Below, piece by piece: positions 1 to 4,119 of a stretch of DNA of 5,011 bases. The position numbers and the translations under genes are program-made. Under the pieces are notes generated by a model. The model did no database searches. It saw only the letters and a program-made list of their open reading frames with translations, and was not told the origin of the DNA. Within the stretch, counting starts at the first letter, position 1; every line of letters starts with the position of its first letter. The stretch is from Veillonella sp. (lineage in GTDB: Bacteria; Bacillota; Negativicutes; Veillonellales; Veillonellaceae): NCBI GenBank assembly GCA_022737715.1, contig JAIITD010000123.1:1-5011 (forward strand), in the 5' to 3' direction.

Positions 1-130
1 GGCCTAGTTATGCTTGCTGTTCGTATGTAATTAAATAGTTATTTTAATAGTATCTATCATAGCAGGTGTAACTTGTCACTACATCTGCAAGTGGCTAGAT
101 AGATATCTTAGCAAGTAACTAGCACATATA

Positions 131-161
131 AAAAAGACGGTATTCTCAGTACCGTCTTTTT
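131..161 (+). terminator. Rho-independent terminator of an off-window or very short upstream transcript
   Basis: A perfect 12-bp stem (131-142 with 150-161) encloses a 7-nt loop, and the right arm runs into TTTTTCTTTT. This is a classic intrinsic terminator for rightward transcription. Read on the minus strand, the same stem is followed by a T-rich run, so it could stop transcription from either side. No gene ending just upstream can be identified with confidence. Confidence 0.85.
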
Positions 162-336
162 CTTTTGCATTAAGCGATGCAAATTATTTCTTTCTTTAGT
201 CATTTATTATATTACAACTTATCAATAATTTTGTAAAGTATTAGATACTCACTCATTCTCATTAATAGTCTATGCTTTTCAGGCATAGAAAAACATTCAC
301 TTCCGATAATATATACTTAGTGGAAGTAAAAACGGA

Positions 337-448
337 AGTAATTTTTTAGAAAAACCGACATCCTTAACGTTAAGATTTTTGGTCTAACATTAAGGGGTCG
401 GTTCATGTGGATTTTTTATATGTGTAGAGTTTTTTCTAAAAATTTACT
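337..448 (+). repeat. Nested imperfect inverted repeat able to form a long hairpin
   Basis: The outer arms at 337-354 and 431-448 are 18 bases each and complementary at 17 positions. Inside them a second hairpin spans 353-403. It pairs AACCGAC (353-359) with GTCGGTT (397-403), CCTTAA (362-367) with TTAAGG (390-395), GTTA (369-372) with TAAC (385-388), and GA (374-375) with TC (383-384). The loop is TTTTTGG and the small bulges are 1-2 nt. That gives about 19 pairs inside and 17 outside, with 27 nt unpaired at 404-430. The two stems overlap by two bases at 353-354, so both cannot be complete at once. Function is unknown: a structured small RNA, a translational control element or an element remnant are all possible. 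Confidence 0.65.
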
Positions 449-497
449 CATGAATTATCTAGCTATCTATCATATTGGAAAAATTAGTATTTACTAA
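405..497 (+). CDS. Possible 30-residue hydrophobic peptide (speculative)
   Basis: An ATG at 405 opens a 30-codon frame ending in TAA at 495-497. A purine-rich AAGGGG (392-397) lies 7 nt upstream and could serve as a ribosome binding site. The peptide starts MWIFYMCRVF and ends IGKISIY. It is rich in I, L, Y, F and M, with a few basic residues, and resembles no family I know. Its putative ribosome binding site lies in the right arm of the hairpin at 353-403, so translation would be blocked when that RNA folds. Small hydrophobic peptides under such control include type I toxins and leader peptides, but short frames like this also arise by chance in AT-rich DNA. Treat it as a candidate only. Confidence 0.15.
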   Translation: MWIFYMCRVFSKNLLMNYLAIYHIGKISIY

Positions 498-498
498 T
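483..498. promoter_or_regulatory. Operator-like palindrome
   Basis: ATTAGTA and TACTAAT form perfect 7-bp arms separated by TT. The size suits a dimeric repressor site. It overlaps the end of the possible small peptide frame (405-497). No promoter can be tied to it with confidence, and the AT-rich context raises the chance of coincidence. Confidence 0.3.
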
Positions 499-511
499 AT
501 GGGAGAGATTA

Positions 512-551
512 CATAGTATGGGCTTTTACAGAAATTAACGGCCATAATATG
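512..551 (+). repeat. Imperfect hairpin
   Basis: Bases 512-521 pair with 542-551 with a single mismatch (516 against 547). One more pair (523 with 541) is possible across a bulged G522, around a loop of about 17 nt. No T run follows, so it is not an intrinsic terminator. It lies just upstream of the candidate promoter at 554-581. Confidence 0.35.
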
Positions 552-553
552 AA

Positions 554-581
554 TTGATGATTCATGAATAGGGGTTATAAA
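554..581 (+). promoter_or_regulatory. Candidate sigma-70 promoter for the exported repeat protein, with a palindrome in the spacer
   Basis: TTGATG (554-559, four of six consensus bases) and TATAAA (576-581, five of six) are separated by 16 bp. Transcription would begin near 588, leaving a leader of about 200 nt before the start codon at 788. The spacer opens with the perfect 10-bp palindrome ATTCATGAAT (560-569), a natural place for a repressor to bind. This is the best match I found between 500 and 784, but it was chosen by eye. Confidence 0.4.
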
Positions 582-653
582 AATTCTATAGAGATTTAGC
601 TGAATATTCATATATATTTCATACAATAAATTGGGTAGGTCAGATATCTTAAT

Positions 654-724
654 TTACATCTCATACGCGGTGGCTAAGATGGTCTCAGTTGGCCGCCATA
701 GGCCTAGGTGGTAAACAGATGTGA
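654..724 (+). promoter_or_regulatory. Foldable 71-nt leader element, possible cis-regulatory RNA
   Basis: An outer 8-bp stem pairs 654-661 with 717-724 (one G-U). It encloses a 9-bp hairpin pairing 669-677 with 689-697, with two G-U pairs and an 11-nt loop at 678-688. A second hairpin, GGCC at 691-694 with GGCC at 701-704, shares bases with the first, so the two are mutually exclusive as in a switch. The core is far more GC-rich than its surroundings and lies 63 nt before the start codon at 788. It matches no riboswitch consensus I know and lacks the T-loop of a tRNA. No terminator or clear sequestration of the ribosome binding site is visible. Confidence 0.35.
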
Positions 725-776
725 TTGTATATAGGTTATATTCCATAGCTCATATGCGATTGACTATTTGAATCTT

Positions 777-782
777 AGGAGG
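777..782 (+). promoter_or_regulatory. Ribosome binding site that favours the second ATG of the exported protein
   Basis: AGGAGG lies only 2 nt before the ATG at 785 but 5 nt before the ATG at 788. The gene at 3040 also has AGGAGG with a 5-nt gap, so 788 is the better start and the protein begins MKKS. Confidence 0.8.
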
Positions 783-787
783 ACATG

Positions 788-1366
788 ATGAAGAAATCTA
801 TCGTAAGAACTAGCCTTGCATTGGCAGTAGCTGGTGTATTAGGCACTAGCGTAGTTGCTTATGCAGTAGAAGCCCCACAAGTACAACCTGTGCCGGTCGT
901 TAAAGAAGCAGTACAAACTGCACCAGTAGTAAAACAAGAAGCAACAACACCAAAAATTGATGTATCTGCAGCTATCAAACCTGTAGCAAATGAAAATACT
1001 AAACCTGCAGTGACTGAAACTGCTAAACCTGTAGCACCTGAAACTGTTAAACCTGTAGCACCTGAAGCTGCTAAACCTGCAACAGCTGAGGCTACTAAAC
1101 CTGCAACAGCTGAAGCTGCAAAACCTGCAGTAAACGAAACTGCACAACCTGTTGTAGTTCCTGCTGTAGCTAATCCTGCAGCTGCGTCCATGGATGCTGA
1201 TACAACTCCTGTAGTTGCAAAAGCAGATAAAAAGGATGCAAAAACAACAAAGGTTGTAAAAGCGGATACAAAAGACCATAAAACAACTAAGGTCGTAAAA
1301 TCCAATAAAAAAGCTCAATCTGCACCAGCTGTAAAGGCTGAAAAAGCAGATAAAGCTCATAAATAA
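788..1366 (+). CDS. Exported Ala/Pro/Lys-rich low-complexity repeat protein, function unknown
   Basis: I do not recognise this 192-residue protein. Residues 1-26 form a clear Sec signal peptide: basic KK and R, a hydrophobic core, and an AYA cleavage site after residue 26. Residues 62-117 hold seven 8-residue units of the form xxKPxxxE, followed by a degenerate eighth (118-125). Residues 149-161 and 162-174 are a 13-residue tandem repeat containing KTTKVVK, and the last 48 residues carry 16 lysines. The mature chain has no Phe, Trp, Tyr, Leu, Gly, Cys or Arg. It is therefore probably an extended, unfolded, cationic chain acting outside the cytoplasm, perhaps a spacer or a binder of anionic wall or envelope polymers. 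That role is inference. There is no LPXTG, SLH, LysM or lipobox motif. It stands alone, with its own leader and a convergent neighbour (alr). Confidence 0.85.
   Translation: MKKSIVRTSLALAVAGVLGTSVVAYAVEAPQVQPVPVVKEAVQTAPVVKQEATTPKIDVSAAIKPVANENTKPAVTETAKPVAPETVKPVAPEAAKPATAEATKPATAEAAKPAVNETAQPVVVPAVANPAAASMDADTTPVVAKADKKDAKTTKVVKADTKDHKTTKVVKSNKKAQSAPAVKAEKADKAHK
971..1162 (+). repeat. Tandem 24-bp repeats within the exported protein gene
   Basis: Eight in-frame 24-bp units encode AIKPVANE, NTKPAVTE, TAKPVAPE, TVKPVAPE, AAKPATAE, ATKPATAE, AAKPAVNE and the diverged TAQPVVVP. Neighbouring units are most alike at DNA level (units 3-4 and units 5-6), as expected from local duplication. Copy number probably varies between strains. 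Confidence 0.9.
1232..1309 (+). repeat. Two 39-bp tandem repeats encoding lysine-rich 13-residue units
   Basis: Codons 149-161 and 162-174 of the exported protein encode two aligned units, KDAKTTKVVKADT and KDHKTTKVVKSNK. They are identical at nine of thirteen residues. This is a second, independent repeat system in the same gene and builds its cationic tail. Confidence 0.8.
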
Positions 1367-1386
1367 TCTACTATACCAATACACAT

Positions 1387-1446
1387 GCATCGCGTCATCC
1401 CATCGGCGCGTGGGGTGCATAGAATCTCCCAGTGCACCCCGATGCG
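1387..1446 (+). other. GC-rich structured segment downstream of the exported protein gene
   Basis: GGGGTGCA (1412-1419) pairs perfectly with TGCACCCC (1433-1440). GCATC (1387-1391) can pair with GATGC (1441-1445), and CGCG near 1391-1394 can pair with CGCG at 1407-1410. Together these suggest a compact branched fold. No T run follows, so it is not an intrinsic terminator. No other plus-strand terminator is visible before 1629-1659, so it would lie inside a 3' untranslated region of about 260 nt. The rest of 1367-1628 shows no gene. Confidence 0.4.
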
Positions 1447-1509
1447 GGCCCTTTGGTGGATCAGACAAACATTGACTCTCTCCTATGCCGTCTGTCGCCT
1501 TAGGGCCTC

Positions 1510-1558
1510 CTTATGAAGGGTTCCCTCCCAATTCATAAGTATATACATGATGTATATA
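1510..1558. repeat. Two adjacent palindromes in the convergent spacer
   Basis: CTTATGAA (1510-1517) and TTCATAAG (1532-1539) are perfect 8-bp arms around a 14-nt loop that itself holds GGG-TT-CCC. Directly next to it, 1540-1558 is a perfect 9+1+9 palindrome (TATATACAT, G, ATGTATATA). Either could be a cruciform, a protein site or an RNA hairpin. No T run identifies a terminator. Confidence 0.5.
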
Positions 1559-1570
1559 AAATATCTCTCT

Positions 1571-1600
1571 CACAACACACAATACACACACAACACACAC
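1571..1600. repeat. CA-rich simple-sequence tract
   Basis: Thirty bases consist almost wholly of CA dinucleotides, broken by AA and one T. The G-free tract sits in the intergenic spacer between the exported protein gene and alr. ATACACA (1582-1588) could pair with TGTGTAT (1609-1615). It is not inside a gene, so phase-variable translation is not implied. Confidence 0.6.
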
Positions 1601-1628
1601 AATCCATATGTGTATGGTATAGGAGAAT

Positions 1629-1659
1629 AAAAGCACCACCGAATTTCGGTGGTGCTTTT
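1629..1659 (-). terminator. Bidirectional intrinsic terminator between alr and the exported protein gene
   Basis: A perfect 14-bp stem (1629-1642 with 1646-1659) has a 3-nt loop. On the minus strand it ends in TTTTATT, 45 bp beyond the alr stop codon. On the plus strand it ends in TTTTGCTTTTG, so it can also stop transcription from the gene at 788. This arrangement is typical of convergent genes. Confidence 0.85.
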
Positions 1660-1667
1660 GCTTTTGT

Positions 1668-1696
1668 GGATGACATTGAAATCACTGGTGTCATCC
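1668..1696 (-). repeat. Small hairpin between the alr stop codon and its terminator
   Basis: GGATGACA (1668-1675) and TGTCATCC (1689-1696) are perfect 8-bp arms with a 13-nt loop. The hairpin lies 8 bp after the alr stop codon and before the main terminator. It has no T run and may only protect the 3' end of the message. Confidence 0.4.
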
Positions 1697-1704
1697 TCTT
1701 TATT

Positions 1705-2817
1705 TTATATGTATTGTCGTGGCACGCGATCAGAGAAGCCACAGAAGATTTCATAAGGAATGGTGGAGGCAAGGGCTGCAATTTCAAGAGCCGAGATGCT
1801 TTCATGACCTTGAGAACCCAATAGTACAACCTTGTCCCCTGGTTTGACCGTAATCGTATCAGGTATTGCTACCATGAATTGGTCCATACAAATGCGTCCT
1901 ACAACAGGGCAACGGGTACCTTGGATGAGAACGGTACCACGATTAGATAGGCTGCGTGGATACCCGTCGGCATAGCCTACAGGAATAGTAGCGATTGTCA
2001 TCGGTTCTGGTGTAACATAGGTAGAACCGTAGCCGATACCTTCACCTGCTTCGAGATGCTGTACGTGTACAACTTCGCTGTGGAAGGAGAGGACTGGCTT
2101 TAATCCTAACCGATTTGGCACATCTAGAGATGGCATGATGCCGTATTGAATAATACCAGGCCGTGCATCTGTGAATAGACTATCTTTTACGGATAATAGG
2201 CCAGCACTGTTGGCAAGGGAGAACCGATAGTCCGCATCAGGTCTAAAGGCACGGATCTCGTCCACCATTTTATGGAACTTTTGCGCTTGACCATGAGCGT
2301 GGCTTTGATCAGCCGCATCAGCATTACTCATATGTGAAAAGAATCCGTCTACTTCGAGATTAGGATAGGACTCAACGCGTTTAATAAATGCTACAGCATC
2401 CTCTGGCTTGATGCCGATGCGATGCATGCCTGTATCCACCGCTACAGCTACGCGAATAATCATATCGTGATTGTCAGCCACCTTATTGAGAGCCTCTAAA
2501 TCTGTAGATTCACAGACTGCAGGAATTGAATTGGTATCCGCTACGAGCTCAAAGGATTGTGGTCTCGTAAGGCCTAATAGGTAAATAGGCACCATAATAC
2601 CAGCATTGCGAAGTGGTACAGATTCCTCCGGAATCGCGACAGCGAGGGATTCATATCCTTCTTCCACCGCAATACGTCCCATCATAACGCTACCATGACC
2701 ATATCCGTTGGCCTTGATAACCGCTGTGGATGTACTCCATTCAGGGAGGCTATCTTTTATTTTTCGTAGGTTCTCGCGAACCAAGCTTGTATCAATCGTT
2801 AAATATGTTGGTCTCAT
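1705..2817 (-). CDS. alr: Alanine racemase
   Basis: PLP-dependent cytoplasmic enzyme that interconverts L- and D-alanine, supplying D-Ala for peptidoglycan. The 370-residue length is normal. The N-terminal barrel carries the PLP lysine K35 in AVIKANGYGHG, H162 in FSHMSNAD, and R133 in DTGMHRIG. R219 in DARPGIIQYG fits the pyridine-binding arginine. The C-terminal domain has the second catalytic base Y263 in GIGYGSTY, then CMDQ (310-313) and the closing YEIF and RVPR motifs. Numbering compares closely with the Geobacillus enzyme (K39, R136, R219, Y265). One oddity: the residue matching the carbamylated lysine K129 of that enzyme is A126 here. The start is placed at 2817 rather than the upstream in-frame ATG at 2841 because AGGAG (2828-2832) lies between them and the family begins MRPTY. 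It is transcribed alone, divergent from the dehydrogenase at 3040. Confidence 0.96.
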   Translation of the reverse strand: MRPTYLTIDTSLVRENLRKIKDSLPEWSTSTAVIKANGYGHGSVMMGRIAVEEGYESLAVAIPEESVPLRNAGIMVPIYLLGLTRPQSFELVADTNSIPAVCESTDLEALNKVADNHDMIIRVAVAVDTGMHRIGIKPEDAVAFIKRVESYPNLEVDGFFSHMSNADAADQSHAHGQAQKFHKMVDEIRAFRPDADYRFSLANSAGLLSVKDSLFTDARPGIIQYGIMPSLDVPNRLGLKPVLSFHSEVVHVQHLEAGEGIGYGSTYVTPEPMTIATIPVGYADGYPRSLSNRGTVLIQGTRCPVVGRICMDQFMVAIPDTITVKPGDKVVLLGSQGHESISALEIAALASTIPYEIFCGFSDRVPRQYI

Positions 2818-2827
2818 GCTTATTTCA

Positions 2828-2832
2828 CTCCT
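2828..2832 (-). promoter_or_regulatory. alr ribosome binding site that decides the start
   Basis: The minus strand reads AGGAG here, 10 nt before the ATG at 2817. The alternative ATG at 2841 has no such motif upstream and would place this site inside the reading frame. Confidence 0.7.
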
Positions 2833-2848
2833 AAAATACATTACTTTT

Positions 2849-2876
2849 ATTGTATAACTTTTAGGGAATTAAACAA
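2849..2876 (-). promoter_or_regulatory. alr: Candidate alr promoter
   Basis: On the minus strand, TTGTTT (2876-2871) and TACAAT (2854-2849) are spaced by 16 bp. The -10 matches five of six consensus bases and the -35 only three. Transcription would begin near 2842, giving a short leader of about 25 nt. Confidence 0.4.
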
Positions 2877-2967
2877 TAGTTTTGTGAAAGTTTATGCTAA
2901 AATTTCATTTGGATTTACATTCAGGGCGTAATTAGTTTTAATCTGCATAGGCTATGATGAATTAGCA

Positions 2968-3006
2968 TATAATATGTAGTAGCTTGTAGTATAATTAATG
3001 TATAAT
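2968..3006 (+). promoter_or_regulatory. Promoter region of the hydroxyacid dehydrogenase with three TATAAT boxes
   Basis: Perfect TATAAT hexamers occur at 2968-2973, 2990-2995 and 3001-3006, at distances of 22 and 11 bp. None has a good TTGACA at 16-18 bp, so activator help or a weak -35 is likely. The motif TGTAGTA is repeated at 2975-2981 and 2985-2991. A small palindrome, TACTA-T-TAGTA, lies at 3012-3022, just downstream of the last box, where a repressor could act. Confidence 0.5.
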
Positions 3007-3039
3007 ACATTTACTATTAGTAGAAATTAGGAGGATACG

Positions 3040-3990
3040 ATGAACGAACGAGTTGTAGTAGTTAATGCTAGCAAGATGAATTACGATCACTTGTTAGATT
3101 TTTCCATTCTATCAAATGATGTTAAAGTTTATGACGATAGCACAAATGCAGAACTTATCGAACGCATTCAAGGGGCTCGCGTAGTAGTTACAAAAGAGAT
3201 TCCTGTTGATGCTGAATTGCTTTCACAATTTCCAGATACAGTACAGCTCATCGTAGAAGCTGGTACAGGCTATAACAATATCGACCTTGATGCAGCGCGT
3301 GCAAAAGGCATTACAGTGTGCAATATCCCTGCCTATAGTACAGAACGTGTAGCACATACAGTAATCATGATGATTCTTAATTTTGCATCCACGATGCAAC
3401 AACAAATCGCTATGCTCGCTAAAGGCAATCGTAGCAATTTCACAAAACATCTACAAGTGAGCCATACGGAAGTCAACGGTAAAACATTAGGTGTTATTGG
3501 TGCGGGTCACATCGGTATGGAAGTGATTAAAGTAGCAAAAGCACTAGGCATGAACATCTTGATTCATACGCGTACACCAAAGGCTGATGGCGACGGGATT
3601 CGCTATGTAAGCCTTGATGAATTGCTAGAAAATAGTGATTATATTACATTGCACTGCCCATTGAATGACAAAACTAAGCATATGATTAATAAAAAGACCA
3701 TCGCTAAGATGAAACCTAATGCAGTCATTGTCAATACAGGCCGTGGTCCACTTATTAATGAAGCTGACCTTTGTGAAGCTTTAGCGGCTAAACGTATTCA
3801 TGGTGCTGGCCTTGATGTACAAGAGGTAGAACCTCCAGTTGAAGATAGCCCATTATATACACTTGATAATGTTATTATCACGCCCCACATGGGTTGGAAA
3901 GGCCTTGAAACACGTCAACGTTTAGTAGGCATTATCCGCGATAACGTACAAGCCTTCTTGAAAGGTGAACCGATTAACGTCGTTTCCTAA
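3040..3990 (+). CDS. D-isomer-specific 2-hydroxyacid dehydrogenase, glycerate dehydrogenase-like
   Basis: Cytoplasmic NAD(P)-dependent oxidoreductase interconverting a 2-keto acid and a D-2-hydroxy acid. The 316-residue length and lack of a C-terminal ACT domain fit hydroxypyruvate reductase/glycerate dehydrogenase or D-lactate dehydrogenase types rather than long phosphoglycerate dehydrogenases. The split catalytic domain starts near residue 4 and carries VEAGTGYNNID (72-82). The Rossmann domain has GAGHIG (154-159). The catalytic triad is visible: R235 in NTGRGPLIN, E264 in EVEPP and H283 in TPHMGW. The end of the second Rossmann strand reads IHTRTP (175-180) with Arg and no acidic residue, hinting at NADP(H) use. 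The exact substrate cannot be read from sequence. AGGAGG (3029-3034) is 5 nt before the ATG. It is a single gene, divergent from alr and convergent with pflA, with its own terminator. Confidence 0.93.
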   Translation: MNERVVVVNASKMNYDHLLDFSILSNDVKVYDDSTNAELIERIQGARVVVTKEIPVDAELLSQFPDTVQLIVEAGTGYNNIDLDAARAKGITVCNIPAYSTERVAHTVIMMILNFASTMQQQIAMLAKGNRSNFTKHLQVSHTEVNGKTLGVIGAGHIGMEVIKVAKALGMNILIHTRTPKADGDGIRYVSLDELLENSDYITLHCPLNDKTKHMINKKTIAKMKPNAVIVNTGRGPLINEADLCEALAAKRIHGAGLDVQEVEPPVEDSPLYTLDNVIITPHMGWKGLETRQRLVGIIRDNVQAFLKGEPINVVS

Positions 3991-4000
3991 TAGATACACA

Positions 4001-4036
4001 AATACCCCCTGACCGGTTGTGTGGTCAGGGGGTATT
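4001..4036 (+). terminator. Intrinsic terminator between the dehydrogenase gene and pflA
   Basis: A perfect 14-bp stem (4001-4014 with 4023-4036) rich in G-C has an 8-nt loop and is followed by TTCGTTT. It lies 10 bp after the dehydrogenase stop codon. Read on the minus strand it ends in ATTTGTGT, so it may also stop transcripts leaving pflA. Confidence 0.88.
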
Positions 4037-4059
4037 TTCGTTTAGGGCTAGTATCATAG

Positions 4060-4119
4060 ATCAAGTTTTTAATATATATATTATATATATCAAGGGAGGT
4101 AGTTATCCTCAAACTTGAT
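4060..4119 (-). repeat. Inverted repeat and AT palindrome overlapping the end of pflA
   Basis: ATCAAGTTT (4060-4068) and AAACTTGAT (4111-4119) are perfect 9-bp arms. The right arm overlaps the pflA stop codon (4109-4111). A second ATCAAG at 4089-4094 can compete for the CTTGAT of the right arm. Between them, 4072-4090 is a perfect 9+1+9 A/T palindrome. On the pflA message this offers two alternative 3' hairpins. There is no T run, so it is more likely an mRNA-end structure than a terminator. Confidence 0.5.

Larger units (their letters stand above)
162..784. other. 623-bp AT-rich region without a large gene, rich in inverted repeats
   Basis: Stops are dense in all six frames and no open frame longer than about 30 codons has a ribosome binding site. 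The DNA is strongly AT-rich except for a GC-rich island near 665-711. Several inverted repeats lie here: 269-275 with 283-289, 299-305 with 333-339, 337-354 with 431-448, 353-403 folded on itself, 483-498, 512-551, and 654-724. The right part is probably the promoter and leader of the gene at 788. The left part (about 260-500) could encode a small RNA or a small peptide, or be a decayed element. I see no transposase, tRNA or rRNA sequence in it. Confidence 0.7.

Noticed and set aside
1..30. Possible C-terminal end of a plus-strand gene (GLVMLAVRM then TAA)
   Set aside because: Ten codons at the window edge cannot be distinguished from chance. The downstream terminator at 131 is compatible with it but about 100 bp away.
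88..123. Direct repeat GCAAGTGGCTAG / GCAAGTAACTAG (88-99 and 112-123) as an attachment site or CRISPR-like repeat
   Set aside because: Only two imperfect copies of 12 bp, with no array, integrase or tRNA nearby.
245..265. Fur-box-like sequence (TGAGAATGAG on the minus strand)
   Set aside because: Too few matches to the 19-bp consensus and no promoter or iron-related gene beside it.
101..651. Shared 10-mer AGATATCTTA at 101-110 and 642-651
   Set aside because: A shared 10-mer between two places in 5 kb of AT-rich DNA is expected by chance.
654..724. tRNA-like gene, because of the 71-nt length and closing stem
   Set aside because: No TTC-containing T-loop, no anticodon arm in the right position and no tRNA-like D arm.
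839..1468. Long minus-strand open frames opposite the exported protein gene
   Set aside because: They are shadows produced by the Ala/Pro/Lys repeat composition. They lack a ribosome binding site, and the plus-strand frame has a signal peptide and AGGAGG.
1513..1829. Open frames of about 100 codons on both strands in the alr 3' region
   Set aside because: Both read through the terminator hairpin and into alr. They show no ribosome binding site and no family resemblance.
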